A DNA stretch of 64,000 nucleotides, taken from Lachancea thermotolerans CBS 6340. Its lineage: Eukaryota; Ascomycota; Saccharomycetes; Saccharomycetales; Saccharomycetaceae. Below the pieces are notes generated by a model, which saw nothing but the letters and a program-made list of their open reading frames with translations, had not been told where the DNA came from and ran no database searches. Positions within the stretch are counted from its first letter, which is position 1; each line of letters opens with the position of its first letter. Positions 37,088 to 47,629 of the stretch are shown here, in pieces. Where the stretch lies: assembly GCF_000142805.1 (NCBI RefSeq), contig NC_013080.1, forward strand, positions 372,001 through 436,000, written 5' to 3'. The position numbers and the translations under genes are program-made.

Positions 37088-37414
37088 ATGGCACAAGAAC
37101 AAGATACACCGCAGGCTCGTAGGCTTCCAGTGTGGGTTCTGGGACCTCGGGAAGAGAAGGAGGCACGTCAGAATCTAAAGAAGTTTGCATACAGTAAGTG
37201 CGATGAATATGTTAAGGCTATGGTGGAGTGCTCGAAATTACATGGATTGAAGGTTTTTCCAGCTTGTGAACCCCAACGTGATAAAATGGCTGAATGCATT
37301 CTATCGTACCAGGGTGATAACTACTTGGATCAGCAAAGAGATAAGTTGGTCCAACGGAAGATTGAAAAGCTTGAAGAGCAGCTTAAGCAACAGCAGCAAA
37401 ATGAGCTAAAATGA
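37088..37414 (+). CDS. CMC1: Twin CX9C mitochondrial protein Cmc1
   Basis: Intermembrane-space protein imported by Mia40 that stabilises Cox1 and helps metal supply for cytochrome c oxidase assembly. 108 aa (111 in yeast). Twin motifs are visible: CDEYVKAMVEC and CEPQRDKMAEC, each with nine residues between cysteines. The LPVWVLGPREEKEAR lead-in is family-typical, and a Lys/Gln-rich coiled tail ends the protein. The ATG at 37088 is the first in frame. Confidence 0.95.
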   Translation: MAQEQDTPQARRLPVWVLGPREEKEARQNLKKFAYSKCDEYVKAMVECSKLHGLKVFPACEPQRDKMAECILSYQGDNYLDQQRDKLVQRKIEKLEEQLKQQQQNELK

Positions 37415-37498
37415 GGGAATTGCGAGAAGCGTGTAAATACTGTCTTTGATAACAACACAAAATATTTATGACTGATGCTGGCGGAAGTGCCGTGTTTC

Positions 37499-39616
37499 TC
37501 AGAACAGATCTAGAAGATCCTGAGTATTGCTGGATTTTTGCTTCTCATCCTTCTTGTTCAAGGAAAGGTCCGCCATGGAATTTTCGACGGGAGGCGCAGG
37601 AGAACTGAGACCAAAGATATCGTTGAGGTAGTCGACAGTAGAGCCTTGTGCCTCGCTCTTATAATTACTGTTAGAAGCTGCTGGCCAGTCATTGTCAAAG
37701 TCCAAAAGATTATCTTCATTCATGTTCTTCAAGATTTCGTCTTGTGCCATGAACTGCAGTTCATCAAGCTGCTTGCCCTTCAAATGATTGCCTGACGACG
37801 ATTTGGGCTTGGTCATTGTCGACACAGGTTTGAAGTACACTGAGCTTAATAGGGACAGCTCTCTCAGCAATGTTTCCAGAAGTTCAGGCGAAAACGTGTC
37901 TAAGGTAGTGGCTATCTCGGGCAGCGAAGAGTTACACAGCTCGTTGATTAGCCCGTCGTGAGAGCTCTCAACAGACAAGCATCTCCAGTACATTATAGCC
38001 ATATCGCGGACATCCACCTCATCTGTGCTGGTGGTTGCAAGTTCCAACAGGTTTTGCAGCATAGACCCTGGGAGAATAGAGTGTAGTTTCACGACACTAA
38101 TAAGTAGGGACATCTGAGTTAGACTTTCTTCCTGTGTAAAAGAATCAATGGACGCCTGCAACTTCCGCTCGACGTTGTTAAACTTTTGTGGAAATTGGCC
38201 TAAAAGCCAAATGTAGTTGCACTTCGCATAGTCTGTCTGCAACAGATTCTCAACGGAGCTCCATGCTTCCGCCAGCGAACAAACCTGTGTAACCATACCC
38301 TCCTGATCTGGTCCAGCATGCCTCAGAAGGTTGCACATAGCCACGAGGCAGTCGTCTTGGAAGGAGTCCCTTGTATTACAAAGCTCGATGATGATCTCTA
38401 AAACCTTTGTGATGAACTTAGGTTCTGAGTATTTCACGCCAAGCTGTGAGAGAGCCAATATGGCGCGTGATACAAATTCAGGTTCGAACTCCATCGCGTA
38501 CTCCTTGAGTTCTGCAAGTAATAGTGTACATTGTTTCAGGTTTGAGGGATCCACTAGCCTCACGAGGGTATCAATCTTTTCTAATTTGACGTAGAGTGGG
38601 TCATTGAACTTCACGTAAAATATGCGTAGTTCTCGGGACAAAATATGAGGATACTTTTCAAGCACTATGCGGATGTTTCTCAGAGCAACATACTGCATTT
38701 CCGGAGGTGTTGACATCAGTGAAACGAGCGCTGATGAGAGTTTTGAGAATATTGGTGACTCAGTGTTTGCCTGAACCTGCGGCAAGTTTTTGATGACCAC
38801 TTTTATGGACGCCAATACAACAGCAGCATTGACGTGCTGCAAATGAGGAGTAACTCTATCAATAATTTCTTGGGCCTCCAAAGAGTCTTTAGCCGTATAT
38901 TCGGCCAGGGCGCCTAGGATAATGATACGGGCCCATTCTGTGCATTCATTTAGTGCTAACAAAAACTGTGAAACATGGCTTTGAATGAGCTTAGGAAGTG
39001 GTACTACGGATTCATCGGCCTCATAGATGTCTGAAAGAGCTGCAATGGCGTTAGCAACAACCATGGGGTTGGAGTCTTCAAGGGCAGAAATCAGATCTTC
39101 AAGTACGCCTAACTCCTGGCAAAGCTCTTTGTTCAAAGCAAAGAGCTTGGCAACACATATAACCGCGGTTTTACGAACATATGGATTGTCGTCTTGAAGT
39201 GTCTTGCGAAGCGGAATCTCCACGTACTCAAGGATTTTGTCAACACGAATCATGGACATTGTTCTGATGGCCATACAGCGAATAAGCGGATTAGTGTCTT
39301 GGGCGTCGCTCACAAAAGTGTTCACGGCTAGAATGCAGAGTTCAGGATGCGTTTCAGCGTAGTTCATGACGTAAAGATACACTAGCTTCTTCTGCTCAAC
39401 GTCGGACGTCGCTATGTTTTTGAGAATATCAGGGAACAATGAGGACACATCCTTACCAAGAGTCATTTGCTGTATCGTTTTCTTGATGGCATCTTTCCGG
39501 GTCTGAGGGTATTGAGAGACCAACCCGTTTCTGAGCTCGAAAAGCTCACCCTTTTTAGAGATCTTAGGGGCCACTCTGGTAGCGTTCTGGATGAACTTCT
39601 TCAGCATCTTCTCCAT
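37499..39616 (-). CDS. APL2: AP-1 clathrin adaptor beta subunit Apl2
   Basis: Large subunit of the AP-1 complex in trans-Golgi/endosome clathrin traffic. 705 aa (726 in yeast). Adaptin trunk of HEAT-like repeats: LVSQYPQTRKDAIKKTIQQM, YLYVMNYAETHPELCILAVN, CMAIRTMSMIRVDKILEY, NPYVRKTAVICVAKLF, FYVKFNDPLYVKLEKIDTLV. The flexible end has LLDFDNDW and the clathrin box LLDLF as the very last residues. I start at the ATG at 39616 (MEKMLKKFIQNATRVAPKIS), which aligns with the yeast N-terminus; the frame above begins with GTG. No appendage ear domain, as in yeast Apl2. Confidence 0.96.
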   Translation of the reverse strand: MEKMLKKFIQNATRVAPKISKKGELFELRNGLVSQYPQTRKDAIKKTIQQMTLGKDVSSLFPDILKNIATSDVEQKKLVYLYVMNYAETHPELCILAVNTFVSDAQDTNPLIRCMAIRTMSMIRVDKILEYVEIPLRKTLQDDNPYVRKTAVICVAKLFALNKELCQELGVLEDLISALEDSNPMVVANAIAALSDIYEADESVVPLPKLIQSHVSQFLLALNECTEWARIIILGALAEYTAKDSLEAQEIIDRVTPHLQHVNAAVVLASIKVVIKNLPQVQANTESPIFSKLSSALVSLMSTPPEMQYVALRNIRIVLEKYPHILSRELRIFYVKFNDPLYVKLEKIDTLVRLVDPSNLKQCTLLLAELKEYAMEFEPEFVSRAILALSQLGVKYSEPKFITKVLEIIIELCNTRDSFQDDCLVAMCNLLRHAGPDQEGMVTQVCSLAEAWSSVENLLQTDYAKCNYIWLLGQFPQKFNNVERKLQASIDSFTQEESLTQMSLLISVVKLHSILPGSMLQNLLELATTSTDEVDVRDMAIMYWRCLSVESSHDGLINELCNSSLPEIATTLDTFSPELLETLLRELSLLSSVYFKPVSTMTKPKSSSGNHLKGKQLDELQFMAQDEILKNMNEDNLLDFDNDWPAASNSNYKSEAQGSTVDYLNDIFGLSSPAPPVENSMADLSLNKKDEKQKSSNTQDLLDLF

Positions 39617-41023
39617 GGTGAGAGGATGTGCAGTTGAGTGGCTGGGGGCAGGCTTTTCTGGCAGGTTCTGTCCGTTCTGAGGTGTTGTATTGAATCTCAC
39701 AATTCTGATCTTCAATCGCCAATTATTTCGTCGGTGGTGATATAACGCTACTAGTAACGGAGCTTGAACCACGTATGACCTTAAAAATGGCCGGAAAGCC
39801 GTTATGAATTCTCAACTTATGATTCTCGAGCCAGCAGGGTTCTCGAGACACACATATTAAGTAGCTTTTTGACTTCATCGCGATCCAGCATGCAGATTGC
39901 GATACTTGGTTGGTCACGTGATTCACACACCAGCCTGGCTATATTAATATACTATACTCAGTGTTCTTTGAGCATTGGCAGATGTTCCCGGTTCTACGGG
40001 TCTCAAGCGAGAAAGTGCGCCTTCTCTGGGTTGCGCCCTTTTCTAGTTTCTTGAATGTCGTGGTTCTCTTACAAAACATTATCGAGAGTCTAGTGTCACT
40101 TTATAGGTTTTAAGCGACAAACTTTAGTTGAGGCAAGAGGCTATGTGTTCTATACATTCCCTATAAATATCTTAAGCGAGCTTCAAGCCCACGGAACAAA
40201 CCAGGCCAAAAATCAAGCTGCTCAAGAGCCCTAAGCTCTGAGGACGCGGCACAACTTCAGTAGCGGGTCTACAATAAGTATGACGCCTAATATATATATA
40301 TATTAATAGCCTGTTTCAATTACGTGGATTGAGCGCTGGCCCTTAGAATATGTTTGAAGTGGCAGTCTGCAGACTTATTAATCGCAAGCTCTCAGCGACA
40401 ACTGTTCTCGAGAGATGTCCGTGGACCCCTTCCTAGTGGTTCCCCACGCTTCAGCATAATAATCCACCAAGTCACATGACCCGAGCTAAGCTGCTCATCG
40501 ATAGGTCACATCAAATCCACGTGATGAGAAATCGATTCCTAATGCCGTTCCGGTCCGCCTAATTCCGCTCTCTCGAAGGCGACCAAGAGCTTTCAAGAAA
40601 GTTTCGTAACTGATGAAAAACGCTAAATTCCGTGGAGGTAAGGGCGGATAATTTTGTATTAAAATATGTCCGGATGTTCGCAGTCATGCGCGGCGCGTGC
40701 TGTAAACTGCGGTAAAAAGCATCCGCATCCTTACACCCTTGGGCGAAAATCTCAGCACGGTGGATTCTCGTATATAGTAACCAAATAAACGTGACCATTT
40801 CTGGATTTTGATTTCGTAATACATAGTACATACTGGTCTCAGATCCGGACCCAGTTATTCGCCCACGCAGAGCGGCGCTGGAAAATTACTCGCTTCCAAC
40901 CATGCACGCATCGCGGCCAGCGTCTCGGGAAACCGGCGGGGCCTGGTGAAAATTGTTTAGCGTTAACTCTTGACCACCACTGTTTCCTACCAGAACCCAT
41001 TAACACTCCCCATACACATTACA
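39617..41023. promoter_or_regulatory. Long APL2/ASC1 divergent region
   Basis: 1.4 kb. Contents: CACGTG boxes at 39915 and 40518, a (TA)8-like tract at about 40289-40305, and the ASC1 promoter. A 90-codon minus-strand frame (40559-40831) is listed among the findings. ACACCCTTGGG near 40734 is Rap1-like but imperfect. I see no RNA gene. The ancestral neighbour to the right of ASC1 was probably OCT1/MGR3, so the inversion breakpoint is on the other side of ASC1, not here. Confidence 0.45.
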
Positions 41024-42238
41024 ATGTCTTCTGCTGAGGTTCTAGTTCTAAGAGGTACTTTGGAAGGCCACAACGGCTGGGTCACTTCGTTGGCCACCTC
41101 TCCAGCTCAACCAAACTTGTTGTTGTCTGGTTCTCGTGACAAGTCTTTGATCACCTGGAAGTTGACCGGTGACGACCAACAGTACGGTGTCCCAGTCAGA
41201 TCTTTCAGAGGTCACTCTCACATCGTTCAGGACTGTACCGTCACCCCAGATGGTGAGTACGCTTTGTCCGCCTCGTGGGACAAGACCGTCAGATTGTGGG
41301 AACTAGCCTCCGGTAAGTGTATCCAGAGATTCGTTGGCCACAAGTCCGACGTGTTGTCCGTCACCATCGACAGACGCGCCTCTCAGATCGTGTCCGCTTC
41401 TCGTGACAAGACCGTCAAGGTCTGGAACACCTTGGGTGAGTGTATGGTCACCCTGTTGGGCCACAACGACTGGGTTTCCCAGGTCAGAGTTGCTCCAAAT
41501 GAGACCCCAGAGGACGAGACCGTCACCGTCATCTCCGCCGGTATGGACAAGGTCGTCAAGGTATGTTTCTATTTTTCAATCCCGAACAACGTTGGGTGGG
41601 CCCTTGCGCAAATTGCGCCGCTAATGCTGCTGCTGTCCCACACATGATGTTATACTATATTTGCTACTTCGGACGGGCGCTCGCGCCCGAATGAGACATA
41701 TTAAATCACCAAGATCTCTGATGTGAGAATAAGGACGCAAGCAGCTGAGCGGCGCACCGCGCCCTGGCAACCCGGCTCAAGCGCCGTGGTTCCCTTTACT
41801 AACATGAGTTTACAGGTCTGGAACTTGCACTCTTTCCAAATCGAGGCTGACTTCATCGGCCACAACAACTACGTCAACACCGTCACCGCTTCCCCAGACG
41901 GAACCTTGGTTGCCTCTGCTGGCAAGGACGGTCAGATCATGTTGTGGAACTTGACCGAGAAGGAGGCTTTGTACACCTTGAACGCTCAGGACGAGGTCTT
42001 CGCCGTCGCCTTCTCTCCAAACAGATACTGGTTGACCGCCGCCACTTCCTCCGGCATCAAGATCTTCAACTTGGAGGAGAGAAAGGTCGTTGACGAGCTG
42101 AAACCAGAGTTCGCCGGCTACACCAAGGCTGCTGAGCCTCACGCCATCTCTTTGGCCTGGTCCGCTGACGGTCAAACTCTGTTCGCCGGTTACACCGACA
42201 ACGTCATCAGAGTCTGGCAAGTCATGACTGCCAACTAA
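41024..42238 (+). CDS. ASC1: RACK1 orthologue Asc1, two exons (41024..41560, 41816..42238)
   Basis: WD-repeat scaffold on the 40S head near the mRNA exit, acting in ribosome quality control and signalling. 319 aa after splicing, the same as yeast. Seven WD blades, for example [28 protein letters not shown] with [21 protein letters not shown] with [30 protein letters not shown], and the last [10 protein letters not shown]. The R-D-K of blade 1 ([11 protein letters not shown]) is the ribosome contact. Exon 1 ends after codon 179 (VVK) and exon 2 opens with VWNL, phase 0. Codon use is extremely biased (AAG, GTC, TTG, TCC), as in a highly expressed gene. The intron carries snR24. Confidence 0.98.
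41561..41815 (+). other. ASC1 intron hosting snR24
   Basis: 255 nt: 5' GTATGT at 41561, branch TACTAAC near 41798-41804, acceptor TTTACAG ending at 41815. Position matches the S. cerevisiae ASC1 intron, between the codons for VVK and VWN. Confidence 0.96.
41639..41726 (+). ncRNA. snR24: C/D box snoRNA snR24 (U24)
   Basis: Box C ATGATGT is at 41644-41650 and box D CTGA at 41718-41721, flanked by a short terminal stem (CACA/TGTG). Internal segments TATTTGCTACTTC, GAATGAGACATA and ATCACCAAGATCT are those of yeast U24, which directs 2'-O-methylation of 25S rRNA (C1437, A1449, G1450 in S. cerevisiae). The hairpin between the two guide halves (GGACGGGCGCTCGCGCCCG) differs from yeast. Confidence 0.93.
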
Positions 42239-42738
42239 ACCAACTCTGCCAATCCGGAGCCCATTTAGTTTATGTAGTCTAATCTGATTCAAATAGTACC
42301 CGAAAAAGGTGACCGCGCGTCAGGCGTCGCGTAGGGATAAAATGACACGGAATTTAGTTAATCTCTCTCATCCTGCTGTACGACAAATTCACGTGAACTT
42401 CACGTCTGCTCCCCTAGTTTATAAGGGGTGCTTTCTTCTTTTTTTCGCTGCCCAGTCCTGCTTATGTAACAACCCCCCGCAAATGTTCTGGCCGTACGGG
42501 CGTGCTCTGCGCCAGTAAATTTTAGACCGGGCAAAACGACTGCGGACTAGCGCTTTTTAGCGGTGGTTCTCCACTTAAGAAGATGTGACCTGCTAAGTCA
42601 GGACGAGGAGAGATGGCGGGAGAGGCATCCCTTATGCGTGCCAAAGTCTGACATATATAAGGGCATGACTCGACAATCTGCGACCTGTAGATTCTTGCAC
42701 ACTTTTAGAGATAGAGCACAAAACCACAGAATTTTAAA
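42239..42738. promoter_or_regulatory. ASC1 to SPG4 intergenic region with STRE pair
   Basis: 500 bp. Two stress elements lie in inverted order, CCCCT at 42411 and AGGGG at 42424, as expected for a stationary-phase gene bound by Msn2/4. TATA-like CATATATAAGGG is near 42650, about 90 bp before SPG4. An ACGTGAA/TTCACGT pair is near 42390. This interval is the left breakpoint of the inferred 20-kb inversion. Confidence 0.6.
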
Positions 42739-43074
42739 ATGGGAGGAATATTTGATGCATTCGAAGTTTATAATAAGAAGAAACACTCTTCAAACCCACA
42801 TATGTTCGGAAACACGTCCAACACAGGGGGCACAAAGACGGACTACGTATACTCCAGTGAGTATCGCGCGCCCAAGAAAAACAAGCTCATGAAAGACGAG
42901 CTTTTGGCTCCAGACAGCGAGCACGCCGACGGCGCGAAAGCGATGTTGACCGAGAGCGCAGCGCAGGCCGGGACGCCAAACATGGTGGACTTGTCGAAGC
43001 TGTCGCAGCACGAGCTAGAGAGCTTAATGAAGGATTTGCGTAAGGGGGAGCCTAACAACCGCGTGAACTTTTGA
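42739..43074 (+). CDS. SPG4: Stationary-phase protein Spg4
   Basis: 111 aa (115 in yeast). The match to Spg4 is clear at both ends: MGGIFDAFEVYNKKKHSSNP (yeast MGSFWDAFAVYDKKKH), the internal NTGGTKTDYVYSSEYR, and the end NMVDLSKLSQHELESLMKDL followed by RKGEPNNRVNF (yeast RRGEPDNKVN). Soluble, charged and probably disordered. In yeast it is needed for survival at high temperature in stationary phase; its molecular role is unknown. STREs upstream fit. ILV2 and MYO5 follow on the same strand, as in S. cerevisiae. Confidence 0.92.
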   Translation: MGGIFDAFEVYNKKKHSSNPHMFGNTSNTGGTKTDYVYSSEYRAPKKNKLMKDELLAPDSEHADGAKAMLTESAAQAGTPNMVDLSKLSQHELESLMKDLRKGEPNNRVNF

Positions 43075-45084
43075 GCTGTGCCCGGGCAAGGAGCGCGAGG
43101 GGCGTGCAGTGTGCTAGAATTAATTACTTAACTGTTTAGAATCGTTATAGGAAATGGATCTTGTATTTTTCGGAGGAGCGTCTGCCGCTCGTGGTCGCTC
43201 GGCGGGCGCTCGACTTGTTGACATTGTGGGGCGGTGCAGGGTGTCCGCGAACGCGCTTTGGCGCGGCAGTAGTACCTGAAACCCGAGTAAAGTGAGGCCA
43301 AGGCGGCGCCGGCCCTGCGTGGTCTCCGAAGAGACGAGAGGCACATGCTACTGACAACAAGGTATCAGGTATTGAGCACAAATTTGCTGTGCAGGGCCAT
43401 ATTTTTGTTCATGACCGCGATGCCCCTTCGCGCTCCATAAAGATTGCGAGGTCTCCAGACAAGGCTAAGTGATGCGACTAGGAAGAAGAGGTGTCAGAGT
43501 TTGGACAGTGCCAATCCTCACTTGAAAAATTTCCTGGATTATCCCGGAGCCGGATAGGTCTCATCAACACTTGCATGGCCTGCAGGTCTCAGGGGATATT
43601 TATTGCTGAAGTGAGACCGTAGTACTGATATCACAGGAAATGATAAGGTAGGGCCCGTGAAGAGCCGCTGTTGACCAACTCTCTTTCTCACACTGGCGCC
43701 TCTGTCGTGGGTTGGCAACGAAGCAGATGAGATTCAGAAAAAAAGGTAACCAGGACCCTGGATTTTTTGAACAAAAAAGAGGCTAGCGAGCCCTGAGGTT
43801 GTCGAAAATTGGGGAATGGACGTAGAACTGATGCTAGGCTTTACAAAGTTCAACGCCAACTTCACGAACCGTACTCAAATTTTTGGTCAAGGGCAATGGG
43901 TTTCCTCTCCACTCAGTTGGGCAAAGTTTTGATATTTTGACTCTAGCTTCAATTGGAGAGTAAAAGCGAGACCGCAAACGTAGAGAAAAGCCCCCCTCAA
44001 GCGCGGAAGCAACAGGAAACACCATAAGGGGTACTCGCGCGTTGCACACCGTCGTACCTCCCTTCGGCGGCTAATTCGAGTGTAGAGACACACCCGACTG
44101 TGGAATAAGGGTGGCATGAATGAAAAACAACAACGCTTTTACGATTCAGGCAAGTAACTGACAGGCTTAGAGAGCTTCGAGACCCACCAGGGCTACCTAC
44201 GGAGTTTTCTACTCCTTTCCCTGACAAGACGTCACCTGACCAAGGAACTACCCTAAAAACAATAACTCAAACCGCAGATACATGATGCACTACGGGTTTG
44301 CTGCAAGCTGGGGGACGCCTGCCGTGCGTAGCAGCAATAGCGCAGCGTGGTCATCATTTTCGGGTTAGCGAAGTATCCAGATACCACGGGCCTTGTGCAC
44401 ACGCCAAATCTCGGAAACCGCAGCCCGACAGACCCATCCTTATTATCGATGTCATAGCCTCAAACTTTCTCAAGAATATTACGGGAACAAATACTAGCAT
44501 TCATTTTCTTGAAACCGTTCCAAACGTGCTAATCGCGGTGCGATCGTGAGCTTATTGTCAGTTCACGATGTGAATTTGATTGTGAATATGCTAGTTTACA
44601 AAATAGTTGGCAACCTTATCGCACACTGAAAATATAGCCGCATAGCCGGCAACTGCATCTACGACCACGGACATACGTTGAAACTGCCAAAAGTCGTCCC
44701 GGCTGCCTACCTATAAAGCGGGTTTCGCCGCCAATTGCGATACTTCTAAGAGACGCGCTATGCTAAATGGGCCAAGACCCAGGCAACCACTAAACAATTG
44801 CCAGAATAGATCCTCGAGCATTGTTCTATAGCGGCCCGTTCTTGATTCTTCGTATGCGGTCCAACTCCCTTTATCACATGACTCAAAGGTCCGCCGTCAC
44901 CGCTCTGGGTTTCTTTTGGTGACCAAGACGTACTGAAAAAAAAATTTTCCGATGATTCATTCATTCAAGAAAAGAGATGAGCAAGCAGAGGTTATAAAGC
45001 TCGTGGTCCAAGATACTGCTTGCAATTGAAAGTCAGCAAGATCTCGAAAATCCAAGAACGCTGCATACAAAATAATTCAGCAAT
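43075..45084. other. 2-kb gene-free gap upstream of ILV2
   Basis: By far the longest gap in the window. Only short overlapping frames (65-90 codons) exist on either strand, none recognisable. It holds seven GGTCTC/GAGACC hexamers between 43321 and 44184, including a GGTCTCA..TGAGACC inverted pair at 43585-43618. The last 250 bp form the ILV2 promoter with a Gcn4 site. I see no tRNA, snRNA or C/D snoRNA. A lost gene, a long non-coding RNA or a replication origin are all possible. Confidence 0.5.
44879..44885 (+). promoter_or_regulatory. Gcn4 site (TGACTCA) of ILV2
   Basis: An exact TGACTCA palindrome-type Gcn4 element 200 bp before the ILV2 ATG; a weaker TGATTCA follows at about 44953. ILV2 is under general amino-acid control in S. 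cerevisiae, so this site is likely functional. Confidence 0.75.
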
Positions 45085-47121
45085 ATGATGAGACAAAGCG
45101 CTGGTAAGATGATGCTTAGGCGCGGGATCTCGGCTGCGCTCGCGAGGAATAGCGCCCGCATAGGATCCCTGCGTCTGTACAGCGCCAGTGCGACTTCCAC
45201 GCAAACTGCCGATGACCAAAGACCCAGACCAGCACCCAGCTTCGACATGGAGCCCTCCAGAAGCGTGAAAGCCTCTAAGCTGCGCAAAAGCGAAATGCCA
45301 CTAGAAGCCATGGATGACTCATTTATTGGACTTTCTGGCGGTCAGATCTTCCACGAAATGATGCGCAGACACAAGGTCAACACTGTCTTTGGCTACCCTG
45401 GTGGTGCCATTTTGGCTGTGTACGACGCTATCTACAACAGCGAGCACTTCAACTTCGTGCTTCCAAAGCACGAACAAGGTGCCGGTCACATGGCCGAAGG
45501 CTATGCTCGTGTTAGTGGCAAGCCAGGTGTTGTTCTTGTGACTTCTGGTCCTGGTGCCACCAACGTGGTCACCCCAATGGCAGACGCACTGGCTGACGGT
45601 GTGCCAATGGTGGTTTTCACTGGCCAGGTGGCTACCTCGTCTATTGGTACCGACGCTTTCCAGGAAGCTGACGTCATCGGGATCTCTAGATCGTGCACCA
45701 AGTGGAACGTTATGGTCAAGAACGTCGAAGAGCTACCACGCCGTATCAACGAGGCCTTTGAAATTGCTGTTAGCGGGAGACCAGGTCCAGTTCTTGTGGA
45801 CCTGCCCAAGGATGTCACCTCCGCCATCCTCAGAACCCCAATCCCAGTGAAGTCCACTTTGCCCTCCAACGCTTTATCTAAAATCACAAAATCTGCCGCC
45901 AAGGAGTTTACCCTCGCCAACCTGCAAAGAGCTGCTGATTTGATAAATATCGCCAAAAAGCCCTTAATTTATGTGGGCGGTGGAATTTTTGGCAAAGAGC
46001 AGGGTCCAAAGTTACTGCGCGAGCTTGCTGAGCGCGCCCAAATTCCTGTGAGTACTACCATCCAAGGTCTTGGCGCCTTCGACCAGGAAGACCCTAAGTC
46101 TCTGGACATGCTCGGTATGCACGGTTCCGCGTTTGCCAATCTGTCTGTGCAGAACGCTGACTTAATCATTGCTCTGGGTGCTAGATTCGATGACCGTGTT
46201 ACTTGTAATGTTGCCAAGTTTGCTCCAGAAGCTCGTAAAGCCGCTTTGGAAAACAGAGGTGGTATCATCCACTTTGAAATCTCTCCTAAGAACATCAACA
46301 AAGTCGTCGAGGCTCAGGTTGCTGTCGAGGGTGACGTCACAGACAATTTGGAAAGATTGATCCCACTCGTCAACAACGTGAAGGAGAGAAAGGAGTGGTT
46401 CGCCCAGATTGACGCTTGGAAGAAGGAGTACCCTTATGATTACCAAAGGGAAACTAAGGACTCAAAGATCAAGCCTCAAACTCTTGTTGCTAGGCTTTCC
46501 GAGGTTGCCAGCTCAACCGGCAGAGATGTTATCGTGACCACCGGTGTCGGTCAGCATCAAATGTGGGCTGCTCAGCATTGGACCTGGAGACATCCACGTA
46601 CTTTTATCACATCCGGTGGTTTGGGAACTATGGGCTACGGTTTGCCTTCCGCTATCGGCGCCCAAATCGCCAGACCTGACGCTCTCGTTATCGACATCGA
46701 TGGTGATGCGTCATTCAACATGACTTTGATGGAACTGTCAAGTGCAGTTCAAGCGGGCGCGCCTGTGAAAATCGTGGTCTTGAACAACGAAGAGCAGGGT
46801 ATGGTCACACAGTGGCAATCTCTGTTTTACGAGCACCGCTACTCCCACACCCATCAACTGAACCCAGACTTCGTGAAGCTGGCCGAGGCCATGGGCCTGA
46901 AGGGCATGAGGCTTTCAAAGCAAGAAGACATGGACTCTGTTCTAAAGGAATTTGTGAACACTGAAGGCCCTGTCTTGCTTGAAGTCATTGTTGAGAAGAA
47001 GGTCCCAGTTCTCCCTATGGTGCCCGCTGGTAAGGGTTTGCATGAATTCATTAACTTCGATGCTGAGGTTGAGAAAGAACAGAACGAGCTGCGTCACAAG
47101 CGTACAGGTGGTAAGCATTAA
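45085..47121 (+). CDS. ILV2: Acetolactate synthase catalytic subunit
   Basis: Mitochondrial ThDP/FAD enzyme making acetolactate and acetohydroxybutyrate, the first common step to valine, leucine and isoleucine. 678 aa (687 in yeast). A basic, Ser/Ala-rich presequence (first 50-60 residues) is followed by the ThDP Glu region GYPGGAILAVYDAIY with PKHEQGAGHMAEGYARVSGK, the FAD domain (ALGARFDDRVTCN), and the ThDP diphosphate motif DIDGDASFNMTLMELSSA with NNEEQGMV. Two adjacent ATGs (45085, 45088) open the frame. Feedback by valine would need the Ilv6 subunit, which is not in this window. Confidence 0.98.
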   Translation: MMRQSAGKMMLRRGISAALARNSARIGSLRLYSASATSTQTADDQRPRPAPSFDMEPSRSVKASKLRKSEMPLEAMDDSFIGLSGGQIFHEMMRRHKVNTVFGYPGGAILAVYDAIYNSEHFNFVLPKHEQGAGHMAEGYARVSGKPGVVLVTSGPGATNVVTPMADALADGVPMVVFTGQVATSSIGTDAFQEADVIGISRSCTKWNVMVKNVEELPRRINEAFEIAVSGRPGPVLVDLPKDVTSAILRTPIPVKSTLPSNALSKITKSAAKEFTLANLQRAADLINIAKKPLIYVGGGIFGKEQGPKLLRELAERAQIPVSTTIQGLGAFDQEDPKSLDMLGMHGSAFANLSVQNADLIIALGARFDDRVTCNVAKFAPEARKAALENRGGIIHFEISPKNINKVVEAQVAVEGDVTDNLERLIPLVNNVKERKEWFAQIDAWKKEYPYDYQRETKDSKIKPQTLVARLSEVASSTGRDVIVTTGVGQHQMWAAQHWTWRHPRTFITSGGLGTMGYGLPSAIGAQIARPDALVIDIDGDASFNMTLMELSSAVQAGAPVKIVVLNNEEQGMVTQWQSLFYEHRYSHTHQLNPDFVKLAEAMGLKGMRLSKQEDMDSVLKEFVNTEGPVLLEVIVEKKVPVLPMVPAGKGLHEFINFDAEVEKEQNELRHKRTGGKH

Positions 47122-47629
47122 ACAATGAAAAAAGTATCATGCATTGTGCAGGACGCACGAATTTTTTACGATGTTCAAGGGATGTTCTGGTAAGTACATA
47201 TGCGCTTCGAAAGAAAGCGACTCCCATTCTCCATGATAATCTCGCGCACATATATTTATTTATATATGCGTATTTTCAATGTACAATTAGACGACCCTCA
47301 AGTCGCAATATTAAACGCTAATTTCCATAATTCCATGGCTCCTTTCTAGCAAATGGTTCTATGGGCGCAACGCAGGCAATAACTGTAAACTACTTCATAG
47401 ATACCTACTTCATAGATACATCTTGAAATCAAGCTAAGGCAATGGAGTTCTCGGGTAAGGCGCTCACGTGCTGATGATTATCTACTTTGCGTTATTTGTG
47501 ATATCAACTTACGGGATAGGGGCTCATGGTAAACTCGAAGGCTGATGATCCAAAAGTACGTAAATTTAGTATACTACACCCTTTACCGCTCCATCGTGCT
47601 CCTAGAGTATAGGCTGATTGAAGTAAGAA
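47122..47629. promoter_or_regulatory. ILV2 to MYO5 intergenic region
   Basis: 508 bp. AT-rich ILV2 3' end (TATATTTATTTATATATG near 47250), a perfect 15-bp tandem duplication CTACTTCATAGATAC at 47390-47419, and a CACGTG at 47465 in the MYO5 promoter. Nothing else stands out. Confidence 0.5.

Noticed and set aside
43120-44227. Overlapping short frames in the ILV2 upstream gap as a frameshifted gene
   Set aside because: Peptides in the frames share no known motif and do not follow one another; no evidence of a decayed known gene by eye.
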